From: Phenylobacterium deserti
GTDB lineage: Bacteria; Pseudomonadota; Alphaproteobacteria; Caulobacterales; Caulobacteraceae
NCBI GenBank assembly: GCA_943332615.1
Contig: CALQQB010000033.1
Location: forward strand, 1 to 44,506
Direction: 5' to 3'
DNA: 44,506 bases
Positions 1 to 8,253 of the stretch are shown here, piece after piece. Each line of letters begins with the position of its first letter. Position 1 is the first letter of the stretch. Both the position numbers and the translations under genes were made by a program. The notes under the pieces were generated by a model that was not told the DNA's origin, made no database searches, and saw only the letters and a program-made list of their open reading frames with translations.

Positions 1-67
1 CATCGGCGCCATGCGCCTGCAAGACCGTCTTCGCCAGATCCAGCCCAATTGTGCTAACTTCACCCAC
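1..67 (-). CDS. IS110-family transposase, N-terminal fragment (runs off the window)
   Basis: The minus strand reads 22 codons from a GTG at 67 to the window edge. They give VGEVSTIGLDLAKTVLQAHG followed by AD, the hallmark start of IS110-type DEDD transposases, in which the Asp of GLDLAK is the first catalytic acid. A good Shine-Dalgarno (AAAGGAGG) lies about 6 nt upstream of the GTG. The remainder of the element is outside the window. The roughly 160 bases between this start and the hydrolase stop at 231 hold no gene that I can see and probably include the element's upstream non-coding end. I cannot place that end, because IS110 elements usually lack clear terminal inverted repeats. Confidence 0.8.
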   Translation of the reverse strand, partial: MGEVSTIGLDLAKTVLQAHGAD

Positions 68-230
68 GGACGCCTCCTTTGCAGTGGTGTTTTCAACACC
101 TCCACTTTGGCACTCAGATGCCGTCAGGGGGCGTCCACCCCATCGCTTTACGGTACAGCTCCGCTTCGTTGGACAGGCTTCACTTAGGAAAGCACCGATC
201 GAGGTTCGCCCACCACTCACCAGCGGTGCG

Positions 231-1400
231 TCAGTTGTACCGGCCCGATGCGTCCTGCACCCGCGGCGCGTCCCCGGCGCCGACCGGGTCCTCCTCGCCC
301 TTCGGCGGCTCGGGCGGCGGGTTGCACGCCCCTCGCTCGGGTTCCTTGCGGGTGACCTGCACCCGGGTCGGCGCGCCGGGCGGCTTCAGGTATCTGTCGA
401 ACCAGTCGATGGCGGCCGTGATCGCTCGCTGCCGCGCGGGGCCGTAGACGCCGTAGTGGGTGGTTCTGCCGAGCATAACCATCTTGCGCGGCCCCATCAC
501 CCGCTCGCAGGCCAGCTGGCCGTTGTTTGCGTTGGAGAACAGCTCCTCGTTCTGAGCCAGGACGAACAGCGCCGGCGCGGTCACCAGGCCCGCCTCGTCC
601 ACCGGCGCCCAGCGCACCATCTTGGCGCCCACCGGCGCGCCGACCAGGGCGCCCCCCTGGGCGCCGGGGGCGCGCGCACGGTCGGCCGGATACGGCGCCT
701 GGCCGGCGGCGATGCGCGAGGCCGCGGCGTTGGCCTCGGCGATCGTCCGGGCGGGCTCCGGCTGGTAGGGCTTGTAGGGGCGGCTATCGACGCTGCTCAC
801 CTGGCTGACCAGGGCTTTGACCCTCGGCTCGTGGGCCGCGACATAGATGACGTGGCCCCCGGAAAGGTCGGAGCCGAGGATGCCGATGTGGCCGGCGTCG
901 ACCATCGGTTCGGTCACCGCGTAGCTGATGGCGTTGAACCAGTCCTCGCTCTGCTCCCACGGATCGATATAGCCTCGGAGCTCACGCACCCCTGCCGTGA
1001 ACGCGCGCCCCGCCTGGGGCCGTTCGCCCGCTAGCATCACCCGGCCGTCGCTGTCGCCCCATCCGCGGTAGTCGAACAGCATGACCCGGTAGCCGGCGCG
1101 CGCCAGGTCGATGGCGTCCTGGCGAAAATTCGCGGCCGTAGCGCCCCAGCCGGCCGCGATGATGACCGTGGGCAGCTTTCGGCCTTCGTTCTCCGCGGCA
1201 TAGAACCATTGGGCCTTCAGGCGCACATTCTCGCTGAAGAAGTCCGCGGCCTTGAAGCCGATCCCCTTGGGCGGACGATAATCGGCCGCCGAGGCGAGGC
1301 CTTGCACCGTGGCCGGGTCGGCTGCCGGGGACTCGGCGAGGGCGGGCAGGGCCAGAGCGAGCGCGCCGCCGCAGAGCCACAGGGCAAGGCCGGACTTCAT
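231..1400 (-). CDS. Exported alpha/beta hydrolase with Asp at the usual nucleophile position
   Basis: 389 aa with a Sec signal peptide (about residues 1-22, cleavage near LALPALA-ES), so probably periplasmic. The fold is visible as an oxyanion-side strand around residues 78-86 (VIIAAGWG), FDYRGWGDSDG at 109-119, and a nucleophile elbow GSDLSGGH at 176-183. In related hydrolases this elbow reads G-T/S-S-x-S-G-G, so Asp178 stands where Ser is expected. A plausible acid is Glu285/Glu286 (strand 7) and a plausible catalytic His is His315. The C-terminus is a Pro/Glu-rich tail. It is the third gene of an operon: its ATG overlaps the stop of the MotB-like gene (ATGA), so translation is probably coupled. 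Substrate unknown. An esterase, an Asp-nucleophile hydrolase or a non-catalytic relative are all possible. Confidence 0.8.
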   Translation of the reverse strand: MKSGLALWLCGGALALALPALAESPAADPATVQGLASAADYRPPKGIGFKAADFFSENVRLKAQWFYAAENEGRKLPTVIIAAGWGATAANFRQDAIDLARAGYRVMLFDYRGWGDSDGRVMLAGERPQAGRAFTAGVRELRGYIDPWEQSEDWFNAISYAVTEPMVDAGHIGILGSDLSGGHVIYVAAHEPRVKALVSQVSSVDSRPYKPYQPEPARTIAEANAAASRIAAGQAPYPADRARAPGAQGGALVGAPVGAKMVRWAPVDEAGLVTAPALFVLAQNEELFSNANNGQLACERVMGPRKMVMLGRTTHYGVYGPARQRAITAAIDWFDRYLKPPGAPTRVQVTRKEPERGACNPPPEPPKGEEDPVGAGDAPRVQDASGRYN

Positions 1401-2056
1401 AGGTTCGTCGGCCAGCGGAAATAGTCGTCGTATACGCCCAGCACTCTATACTGCACTTCGAGCCTGATATCGCCAGTCTGCTTATGAAGTGTGGCATCAC
1501 CGCTATAGAGGTTCGCGGATAATCTCCTGAGATTACCCGTCTCCGTAGCTAGTCGCCAATGATCACCGGCGGCGGAAAGCCCGCATGGCTCGATCTTTCC
1601 GATAAGATCTTTCTGAGCGGCCGTGGGGATGTCGTCTGCACCGACCGGCGGCTTCCAGGACGTATTCAGGTTGCTGCGCAATATGACGTTGCTGATGCAA
1701 AGCCCACTGGGCGACCGGAAAACCTGGACCGCACGCGAAAAGGTCCAATCCGCGTCGGCCGCCGCGGGTCTCTGATAGATATTGAATACGATACCCAGGC
1801 GGAACGCCGGACGATTATCGGTTTCTGGTTTAGGGGCCGCATCGAGCCTGGCCTGCATCTGCTGAAGCCGCTGGGACATCAGCAGCGCCTCGGCTCGTTC
1901 CCTTTGCACGGCCTCCTGGTGCATCAGCATGAGCGCGGCCACCAGGATCAGAAACAGAAACAGGATCCCGATGAACAGATCGGTGAACGATACGAAGGGG
2001 CCTTCATCGGCGGCCAGCTCCGTGGACCCTGAACGACGCCGAAATCGTCCACGCAT
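1397..2056 (-). CDS. MotB/ZorB-like ion-motor partner with unrecognised periplasmic domain
   Basis: 219 aa from the ATG at 2056 (a GTG one codon upstream at 2059 is an alternative). A short basic cytoplasmic N-terminus is followed by EGPFVSFTDLFIGILF, then one hydrophobic segment (about residues 20-44) and a short charged helix (about 45-75). The Asp in FTDL (residue 26) sits just inside the membrane helix, as does the ion-binding Asp of MotB, TolR, ExbD and ZorB. The remaining 140 residues, with two Cys, are predicted periplasmic. They do not show an OmpA-like peptidoglycan-binding motif that I can recognise, unlike MotB or ZorB. The start overlaps the stop of the upstream channel gene (TGATG) and its own stop overlaps the hydrolase start. 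The motor role is inferred from the topology, the Asp and the pairing. Confidence 0.7.
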   Translation of the reverse strand: MRGRFRRRSGSTELAADEGPFVSFTDLFIGILFLFLILVAALMLMHQEAVQRERAEALLMSQRLQQMQARLDAAPKPETDNRPAFRLGIVFNIYQRPAAADADWTFSRAVQVFRSPSGLCISNVILRSNLNTSWKPPVGADDIPTAAQKDLIGKIEPCGLSAAGDHWRLATETGNLRRLSANLYSGDATLHKQTGDIRLEVQYRVLGVYDDYFRWPTNL

Positions 2057-2988
2057 CACTCGCCGCTCCGTCGCGACAGCGCCGGTCCAAAGGTGATGAC
2101 CGAGTGCCGGGCATTGGCCTTGATGGCGGCGGCTGTCTCGGCAATCGCTTCGTCGAGGGGCCCGAGATCCAGTTTCGAAATGCGGGCGAGGAGGGCGGTC
2201 TTCACGAACCCGAGGTCGCTATCCGCCTCGGTCGCCATCGGTGGGCACCAGGCCGCGGCGATCTCGGGATCGGTCAGCGCATGGTCGAAGGCGTCGCCAA
2301 GCCGCAGGATGTGCGCCGCTCGCTCCACGCTGGTGCGGTAGATCTGCACGATCAGCGCGCAGCCGACGCCCACCGCCGATATCCAGAACTTGTTGGCCGC
2401 CGTCGCCAGCAGGACCTGGATGAAGTCCCGCATGTGAGCACTCTGATCGGCGGCCGATCCTTGCGCGGCGCCGATGTTTGCGCTGGCGATCGTCAGGGCG
2501 GCGATGAGGCCCATGAACGTGCCGAGTAACGCCAGGCGGATGATGAAGTCGCCGAAACCGCTCAGGCCTTTGTGAAGCCGCCGGTACTCGTCCTCGATCA
2601 TCGTCCTTGCGGGACGCAAGCCTTCGAGGCTGTGGCGCTCCACCGGCAAGGCGGCCATGGCGCCCAGATAGCTGGCCGTCGCCCTTGCGGTTGCGGATTT
2701 CGGGTTCTGCCAGACCTTGCGGTCCCCGAGGTCATCGCTTCGGCACGCGTCGTGCGTGAGGATGCGAGCGCCGGTGGACTCATTCAACAGGACCAGTTGC
2801 GCGACCTTGCCGGCGGCGTCACGCGTGTGCGCGGCGTTGACGACCTCGACGAGGTCGCGCGTGACCTTGGCCTCGGCGATCAACGACATATGGTTGCGCA
2901 TGATCGCGACGCCGGTCAACAATACCAGCATCCCGGAATAAATAAACAGAAACACACTGGACGCGAATAGTTCAGCGATACTCACCAA
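2056..2988 (-). CDS. MotA/TolQ/ExbB-like proton-channel family protein
   Basis: 310 aa from a TTG at 2988; the next codon, GTG at 2985, is an equally good start. AGGGGAA lies upstream. Three hydrophobic segments are visible: about residues 8-30, 148-172 (LLGTFMGLIAALTIA) and 192-216 (LLATAANKFWISAVGVG). A soluble loop of about 115 residues separates the first two, and a soluble tail of about 95 residues follows the third. This is the TolQ/ExbB topology, and the GTFMGLI and LLATA stretches match the channel helices of that family. It is the first gene of a three-gene minus-strand operon with a MotB-like partner. The tail is far shorter than the long coiled-coil tail of ZorA, and no helicase or nuclease gene of a Zorya system is present. 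Job unknown. Confidence 0.7.
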   Translation of the reverse strand: MVSIAELFASSVFLFIYSGMLVLLTGVAIMRNHMSLIAEAKVTRDLVEVVNAAHTRDAAGKVAQLVLLNESTGARILTHDACRSDDLGDRKVWQNPKSATARATASYLGAMAALPVERHSLEGLRPARTMIEDEYRRLHKGLSGFGDFIIRLALLGTFMGLIAALTIASANIGAAQGSAADQSAHMRDFIQVLLATAANKFWISAVGVGCALIVQIYRTSVERAAHILRLGDAFDHALTDPEIAAAWCPPMATEADSDLGFVKTALLARISKLDLGPLDEAIAETAAAIKANARHSVITFGPALSRRSGE

Positions 2989-3312
2989 TACTGTTCCCCT
3001 TATCCGCTCTCACGCCGTTCGACTTGCCCCCGCCCGTCAGCTTCCGGCCCCGGCCCATGGCCGCACCTTTAGAGGAAGCGCCACGGTTGTCAGGGGTTAG
3101 GCCTGAGCGACTTTCCAACGCCACGCGTCCGGAACAGCGCTAGAGTCTGCACCCGGCGCATCTCCGTTGTATTGCCGCCAAAGCAGGAATGTCCGTTGCG
3201 GCTCGAAAGCTTCGCTGCAGGGGGCCCGGCCGGAATGTCCGCTCCTGAACCGGACGCTAACGTTGGCCTTTGATGCAAGGCGCGCTTTGGGTCTGCCGCC
3301 GCGCCCGCAGAC
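2989..3312. other. Intergenic region upstream of the motor operon
   Basis: 324 bases with no credible gene. It must contain the promoter of the minus-strand motor operon and the 3' end of the cytochrome c transcript. Two direct copies of GGAATGTCCG occur at 3186-3195 and 3232-3241, 46 bases apart; their meaning is unknown. No convincing terminator hairpin with a T-run was found. Confidence 0.4.
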
Positions 3313-3645
3313 TTACCGCCCCTTCGGCGCCTCTGCCCCCACCGGCGCGCCCTCGGCCCCAAAGTACTTCACCAGGTACTCATACACCTGATCCTGCTCC
3401 GCCTCCGTGAGCTGCGCGCCGCGGTCGAGCATCTTGCCCAGCATGGCGTCCCAGTCCTCGGGCGCGCGGCGCTTGGCGACCACCTGCGGGGCCTGGTGGC
3501 AGGCGGTGCAGGCGCGGACGACCAGGGCCTTGGCCGGCGCTTCGGGCAGGATGTCGTTGGGGCCCTGGGCGAGGGCGGGCAGGGCGCTGGCCAGGATCGC
3601 AAGGATCGGGGTCGCGAGGGCCAGGATGGCGCGGCGGATCGTCAT
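3313..3645 (-). CDS. Exported monohaem c-type cytochrome
   Basis: 110 aa with a signal peptide (about residues 1-26, ending ALPALA-Q). A single haem-binding CTACH motif lies at residues 46-50, and Met68 and Met72 are candidate axial ligands, giving a small class-I-like periplasmic cytochrome c. Such proteins take electrons from periplasmic dehydrogenases or pass them to oxidases. It is transcribed divergently from the shikimate dehydrogenase gene across a 211-base gap that holds a copy of the shared palindrome (3776-3791), so it may belong to the same regulon. No PQQ-dependent quinate dehydrogenase, a natural partner, is in the window. Confidence 0.8.
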   Translation of the reverse strand: MTIRRAILALATPILAILASALPALAQGPNDILPEAPAKALVVRACTACHQAPQVVAKRRAPEDWDAMLGKMLDRGAQLTEAEQDQVYEYLVKYFGAEGAPVGAEAPKGR

Positions 3646-3775
3646 GGCGTCCTCGTCGGAGCCGGCGGCGTCCGCGCGGCGAATGAACGAAATAGTACAA
3701 TGGCATCGATCGGGTCAATTTTCTGGCCGCAGAAGGCGTCCGATTTCCTTCCGCGTTGACCTGCCTTTCAGGTTG

Positions 3776-3791
3776 TACGAACTAGATCGTA
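3776..3791. promoter_or_regulatory. Operator copy O1, between cytochrome c and shikimate dehydrogenase genes
   Basis: The sequence TACGAACTAGATCGTA matches the palindromic consensus TACGAACTAGTTCGTA at 15 of 16 positions, the best copy in the window. It lies between divergent genes, 65 bases before the ATG of the dehydrogenase. A TTGACC at 3756-3761 upstream could be the -35 of the rightward promoter. The consensus was derived by eye from six sites between 3.7 and 13.5 kb. A TetR-type repressor site is the simplest reading. Confidence 0.6.
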
Positions 3792-3856
3792 ATAAAAAAG
3801 CGACGCGCCAGCCCCGTCGGGTAGAGTGCGGCCCGTAGGGTGGGAGGATCGCGCGT

Positions 3857-4753
3857 ATGGATTCCGGGGCCGGTGACGGAGCCACGGTCTTGGCCGGCCT
3901 GGTCGGGCGCGGCATCCAGGGCTCGCGCAGTCCCAGCCTGCACATGCAGGAGGCGGCCGCCCAGGGCGTGACCCTGACCTACGCGCTGCTCGACCTCGAC
4001 GCCCCGCCCTGGCAGAGCGCGACCCTGGCCCAGGCCCTCGACGGCGCCGAAAGCGGCGGGTTCTGCGGCGTCAACGTCACCTATCCCTTCAAGCAGGCGG
4101 TCATTGCGCTGCTGCACGAGCTGTCGCCCGATGCCGAGCGGTTGGGCGCGGTCAACACCGTGGTGTTCCAGGGCGGTCGCCGCATCGGGCACAACACCGA
4201 CTGGGCCGGGTTCGCGGAGAGCTTCCGTCGCGGCTTGCCGGGCGCGCCGCGCCGCCAGGTCGTGCAGGTGGGCGCGGGTGGCGCAGGGGCCGCCGTGGCC
4301 TATGCGCTGCTGTCGGAAGGCGTGGAGCGCCTCGTGCTGTTCGACACCGATCGGGCCCGCGCCGAATCGGTCACCGGCCGGCTGGAGGCCCTGTTCGGAC
4401 CCGGTCGCGCGGTGGCGGGCGACGACCTGGGCGCCAGTGTCGCCGGCGCCTGCGGGGTCGTCAACGCCACGCCGGTGGGCATGACCAAGCACCGCGGGAC
4501 GCCGGTGCCCGCCGCGTTGCTGCGCCCCGATCTGTGGGTGGCCGACGTGGTCTATGTGCCGCTGGAAACCGAACTGCTGGCCGCCGCCCGGGCGACAGGG
4601 TGCCGGACGCTGGACGGGGGCGGGATGACGGTGTTCCAGGCTGCCGGGGCGTTCCGGCTGTTCACCGGGCTTGAGCCGGACGCCGACCGCATGCGCGCGG
4701 CCTTCCTGCGATCCGTCGCCGCCGGCGCGCTGGGCCCGCTGGAGGTCACCTGA
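3857..4753 (+). CDS. aroE: Shikimate dehydrogenase of catabolic (NAD-type) character
   Basis: 298 aa, normal AroE length. It should interconvert shikimate (or quinate) and 3-dehydroshikimate (or 3-dehydroquinate). The substrate domain shows SRSPSLH (residues 23-29), NVTYPFKQ with the catalytic Lys79, and NTDW with Asp115. The Rossmann motif GAGGAGAA is at 139-146. After the second Rossmann strand it reads LFDTDRARA (161-169), where biosynthetic NADP-dependent AroE usually has an NRTxxRA motif. An acidic residue there favours NAD+, as in the catabolic QsuD/YdiB-type enzymes. A strong GGAGG precedes the ATG, and operator O1 lies upstream. With the quiC-like gene at 9483-11381, this supports shikimate breakdown rather than aromatic amino acid synthesis. 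Quinate versus shikimate preference cannot be read here. Confidence 0.85.
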   Translation: MDSGAGDGATVLAGLVGRGIQGSRSPSLHMQEAAAQGVTLTYALLDLDAPPWQSATLAQALDGAESGGFCGVNVTYPFKQAVIALLHELSPDAERLGAVNTVVFQGGRRIGHNTDWAGFAESFRRGLPGAPRRQVVQVGAGGAGAAVAYALLSEGVERLVLFDTDRARAESVTGRLEALFGPGRAVAGDDLGASVAGACGVVNATPVGMTKHRGTPVPAALLRPDLWVADVVYVPLETELLAAARATGCRTLDGGGMTVFQAAGAFRLFTGLEPDADRMRAAFLRSVAAGALGPLEVT

Positions 4754-4843
4754 CATGGGTTGGAATTTGGCCCCGGCGCCAGAAACCCGCGGTCTTTCTT
4801 GGCCTCTGTTGCAAAAACGTAGCGGGATCAGCCGCCAGTCGTC

Positions 4844-4872
4844 TTGACATGTACCAACTGGTTAGTACCATC
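4844..4872 (+). promoter_or_regulatory. Promoter with embedded operator copy O2, upstream of the first TonB receptor
   Basis: A consensus -35 TTGACA (4844-4849) is followed 16 bases later by TACCAT (4866-4871). The spacer is almost filled by TACCAACTGGTTAGTA (4852-4867), which matches the shared palindrome at 13 of 16 positions. A repressor bound here would block polymerase directly. The predicted transcript starts near 4878 and leaves a leader of about 195 bases before the receptor start. The rest of the 320-base gap after aroE (4754-5073) shows no gene. Confidence 0.6.
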
Positions 4873-5045
4873 GCCGACAACAGTATGAGGGCGCGGGCAG
4901 AGGTGCCCCTCTCGGACGCGGTCGCCGGCTACCGGCGATTCGTAAGGGATCTTGCGACCTGCCGAGGAAGCCACGGGATCTGATCCAGTCACAGAGTAGC
5001 GACGCGGGCCAATCGCGGCCCCGCGACGATGTGTATTTCAAACAT

Positions 5046-5062
5046 GAACTAACTAGTTCTTT
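5046..5062 (+). promoter_or_regulatory. Operator-like copy O3, just upstream of the TonB receptor start
   Basis: GAACTA-AC-TAGTTC (5046-5059) is a perfect 6-bp inverted repeat with a 2-base spacer. It shares the AACTAGTT core of the other operators, matching the 16-base consensus at 12 positions. It ends 14 bases before the receptor ATG, next to the ribosome-binding site (AGGGGGAA). It could be a second repressor site downstream of the promoter at 4844. Confidence 0.45.
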
Positions 5063-5073
5063 AGGGGGAACTA

Positions 5074-7989
5074 ATGCAATCGATCGAACTCGCGCGTCCG
5101 AGCACGCTGACTCTCAGCCTCCTGTGTGGCGTGTCCATCGGCCTCCTGGTCTCGCTGGCGGCCAGCAGCGCGTCCGCCGCCGAGGCGGCCAAGGGCGACA
5201 CCGAACTCACCGAGGTGATCGTCACCGGGTCCAGCATCCGCGGCGCGCCGCCCGTGGGCTCGAACCTGGTCTCCATCGGCCAGGCTGAGATCCAGAAGTC
5301 CGGCGCCCAGACCATCCAGCAGGTCCTGCGCTCCGTGCCCTCCGTCGTCGGCATGCAGTCGGTGGGCCAGGGCGCGTTCGGCTCGGCCGACGGCGCGGGC
5401 ACCAACGCCCCCACCATCCACGGCCTGGGCGCCTCGGCGTCCAACTCCACCCTGATCCTGATCGACGGCCACCGGTTCCCGCTGTCGGGCATCAACCACG
5501 CGCTGGCCGACCCCAATATCCTGGCGCCGCTGGCGCTGGAGCGGGTCGAGGTGCTGGCCGACGGCGCCTCGTCGGTCTACGGCTCCGACGCGGTCGCCGG
5601 CGTGGTCAACTTCATCACGCGGCGCAACTTCGACGGCGTCGAGGTGCGCGCCCAGGCGGGCTACGCCAACGGCTACAACAGCTACGGCGCGGGCGCGGTG
5701 GCCGGCAAGACCTGGGAGACCGGCTCGGTGCTGGCGGCCCTGGGCTGGTCCGACCGTGACGGGCTCCTGGCCTCCAAACGCAGCTACACCGCCCGCAACC
5801 GGCTGGCGCAGGGCGGCACCAACCTGTCCTCCTTCTTCTGCTCGCCGGCCAGTATCCAGGTCGGCGCGGGCGCTATCATCCCCTCGCCCTACACCGGCGC
5901 GGGCGTGGCCAACGCGGCCGCCAACGCGCTGTGCGACTACTCGGGCGTCATCGACCTGATCCCCAGCGAGCGCCGCTACACCACCATGCTGAAGGTGACC
6001 CAGGAGGTCGGCGACAAGCTCAAGCTGTCGGGGGACATTGTGTTCTCTGACCGCAACAACGTGAACCGTGACAGCCGCGGCACGATCCAGGCCACCATCT
6101 TCGGCCCCGGCGCCACCCAGACCGCCCAGATCAACCCGTTCTACCAGGCCCCGGCAGGATCGACGGCGACCTCTGAATCGGTGCGGTTCGACGCGAACGA
6201 ACTGCTCGGCCCGGGCGCGCGCACCAACTCCGGCGAAGAGACCGGTTACGTCAACGGTTCGGCCGAATACAAGGTCAACGACAACTGGCGCGTCACGGCC
6301 GGCGGCACCGTCGGCTTCAGCAACTCGTTCAGCGACTCCATCGGCGCCCTGTGCTCGAGCTGCGCGCTCCTGGCGCTCAACGGCGCCACGAACGGCGGCG
6401 GCAGCCTGACGACGGTCTCGATCCCCGGCACCACGACGATCATCACACAAACCCCGCTGACCGCGGCCAACGCCCTGGACGTGTTCCGCTCCGGCGCGGC
6501 CAACCGCACGTCAGCCGCCGTGCTGGCTCGCCTCACGGACTCCGAGTCGGTGTCTCGCGCCCGGCAGACCATCGTCGACACCACGTTCAAGGTGGACGGG
6601 ACCCTGCTCCAACTGCCGGGCGGCGACGTCAAGGTCGCGTTCGGTGCGGAGTACATCAAGTACACCCTCGAGCAGAACGTCACCCGGCCGAACAACACCG
6701 GCCCGGCCACCACCGGCTCGACGTTCCTGCACCTGGACTACGACCGCAACGTCAAGTCGGCCTACGCCGAGGTGCTGATCCCGCTGGTCAGCCCCGATAT
6801 GGAGGTGCCGTTCATGCGCAGCCTCGATGTCAACGTCGCCGGCCGCTACGACGATTACAACGACTTCGGCTCCACCAAGAACCCACGCATCGCCGCCAAC
6901 TGGGGTGTCATTGACGGGCTGAAACTGCGTGCCAACTACGCCAAGTCCTTCGTGGCCCCGGCCTTCACCAGCCGCGGCGCCGACGCCAACGGCACCACGG
7001 CCGAGACCAGCGTCGCCGGCGGCCCGACCGTCACCGTGCCGACCGCCAACTATCCGACGCTGATCGGTGGTGTGCCCGGCTGCAACGCCGGCGCGGTCAC
7101 CTGCAACCTCGGCGGCGGCGTCGCCGGCCTGCAGATCAACGGCGGCAACGCCGGCCTGAAGCCGGAGAAGGGCGAGACCTGGTCGTTCGGCGGGGACTGG
7201 GATCCGCAGTTCATCCCGGGCCTGCGCCTGTCGCTGACCTATTGGCACAACAAGCTGACCGGGGCGATCACCGCGCCGCAGGCCGCGTTCGCGGTCAATG
7301 CGGCGGGCCTCAACAGCCTGCTGACGGTCTTCCCGGGCGGCGCCACGCCGGCCCAGATCGCGGCCATCACGGCGGGCCGCCCGCTGACGGTGTCGATCCC
7401 TGCCACCGTCTACTACGTGTACAACTTCCAGCAGCGGAACGCGCTCAACCTCAAGGTCGAGGGCATCGACGCGTCGATCGACTACGGCTTCGACACCGAG
7501 GTTGGCCGGTTCACCGCCTCGGCCATCGCGTCCTACGAAACCAAGTTCGACCAGCAGGTCGGCACGGGCGGGGCTGTGTTCAGCGTCAAGAACACCACCG
7601 GCTTCAACACCACCTTCCCGTCGATCAAGCTGAACAGCCGCGTGCAGCTGGGCTGGGATAGCAAGTTCGGCCTCTCGACCAACGTGTCCTGGAACCACAC
7701 CGGCTCCTATTCCAACTGGAGCGGCACCCCTATCATCCCGCTGACCCGCAGCGCGGCTGGCGTGCCGACCGGCGGCGGCGACAAGGTGAAGGCCGGGAAC
7801 TTCTTCGACCTCCACGCCGCCTACGATTTCCCGGGCGACGGGATGACCAAAGACCTGCAGCTCTTCGCCGACATCAACAACGTCTTCGACAAGGACCCGC
7901 CGTTCTACAACAACAACAACGGCTACGACACCTTCAGCGGCAATCCGCTCGGCCGCCTGACCACCATCGGCGTCCGCAAGAAGTGGTGA
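5074..7989 (+). CDS. TonB-dependent outer-membrane receptor (substrate import), receptor 1
   Basis: 971 aa. A long N-terminal export signal (to about residue 35, SASAA) is followed by a TonB-box-like ELTEVIVTGS, a plug domain (about 45-170, with LILIDGHRFP and ERVEVLADGASSVYGSDAVAGVVNFI) and a large beta-barrel. The C-terminal residue is Trp (GVRKKW), as expected for barrel insertion by BAM. It imports a scarce or bulky ligand across the outer membrane using TonB-ExbBD energy. Cys pairs in extracellular loops (near 246/278 and 437/440) may form disulphides. The gene has its own promoter with operator O2 and a second palindrome O3. Its position between aroE and quiC suggests an aromatic or alicyclic plant compound rather than iron. 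The ligand itself cannot be read from sequence. Confidence 0.9.
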   Translation: MQSIELARPSTLTLSLLCGVSIGLLVSLAASSASAAEAAKGDTELTEVIVTGSSIRGAPPVGSNLVSIGQAEIQKSGAQTIQQVLRSVPSVVGMQSVGQGAFGSADGAGTNAPTIHGLGASASNSTLILIDGHRFPLSGINHALADPNILAPLALERVEVLADGASSVYGSDAVAGVVNFITRRNFDGVEVRAQAGYANGYNSYGAGAVAGKTWETGSVLAALGWSDRDGLLASKRSYTARNRLAQGGTNLSSFFCSPASIQVGAGAIIPSPYTGAGVANAAANALCDYSGVIDLIPSERRYTTMLKVTQEVGDKLKLSGDIVFSDRNNVNRDSRGTIQATIFGPGATQTAQINPFYQAPAGSTATSESVRFDANELLGPGARTNSGEETGYVNGSAEYKVNDNWRVTAGGTVGFSNSFSDSIGALCSSCALLALNGATNGGGSLTTVSIPGTTTIITQTPLTAANALDVFRSGAANRTSAAVLARLTDSESVSRARQTIVDTTFKVDGTLLQLPGGDVKVAFGAEYIKYTLEQNVTRPNNTGPATTGSTFLHLDYDRNVKSAYAEVLIPLVSPDMEVPFMRSLDVNVAGRYDDYNDFGSTKNPRIAANWGVIDGLKLRANYAKSFVAPAFTSRGADANGTTAETSVAGGPTVTVPTANYPTLIGGVPGCNAGAVTCNLGGGVAGLQINGGNAGLKPEKGETWSFGGDWDPQFIPGLRLSLTYWHNKLTGAITAPQAAFAVNAAGLNSLLTVFPGGATPAQIAAITAGRPLTVSIPATVYYVYNFQQRNALNLKVEGIDASIDYGFDTEVGRFTASAIASYETKFDQQVGTGGAVFSVKNTTGFNTTFPSIKLNSRVQLGWDSKFGLSTNVSWNHTGSYSNWSGTPIIPLTRSAAGVPTGGGDKVKAGNFFDLHAAYDFPGDGMTKDLQLFADINNVFDKDPPFYNNNNGYDTFSGNPLGRLTTIGVRKKW

Positions 7990-8010
7990 TCGCCTAGCCG
8001 TCCCCTCGGC

Positions 8011-8065
8011 CCCCGCTAACGCGGGGACGAACCTGGAACCCCGGATCGCAAGGTCCGGGGTTTTT
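8011..8065 (+). terminator. Rho-independent terminator after TonB receptor 1
   Basis: A small hairpin CCCCGC-TAAC-GCGGGG (8011-8026) is followed by a stronger one, AACCCCGGA / TCCGGGGTT (8037-8045 and 8054-8062), with an 8-base loop and a run of T to 8065. It lies 22 bases after the receptor stop and separates the receptor from the MaoC gene. Confidence 0.8.
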
Positions 8066-8253
8066 CCTGCCGGAATCCGGGACCGACAGCGGATCACCGT
8101 CGCACCCACCACCCCAGTTCCTCACCCACTTCAGGGGGGAGGGGGAGATTGTGAAGTGGTGGAGGAGGCGCTGGGACGTCGCCCGTCGCCCGCAATTGCG
8201 CCGGGTCGCTTTTCTGCTGGCGAGGCGTGGGCTCGGGCACTACTGGGCATCGC

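Noticed and set aside
231..2988. A Zorya phage-defence system
   Set aside because: The channel and MotB-like proteins are suggestive, but ZorA's long tail, the OmpA domain of ZorB and any helicase or nuclease gene are absent.
3186..3241. Two direct copies of GGAATGTCCG as a regulatory site
   Set aside because: Two ten-base copies without symmetry or promoter context are not enough evidence; noted only in the intergenic entry.
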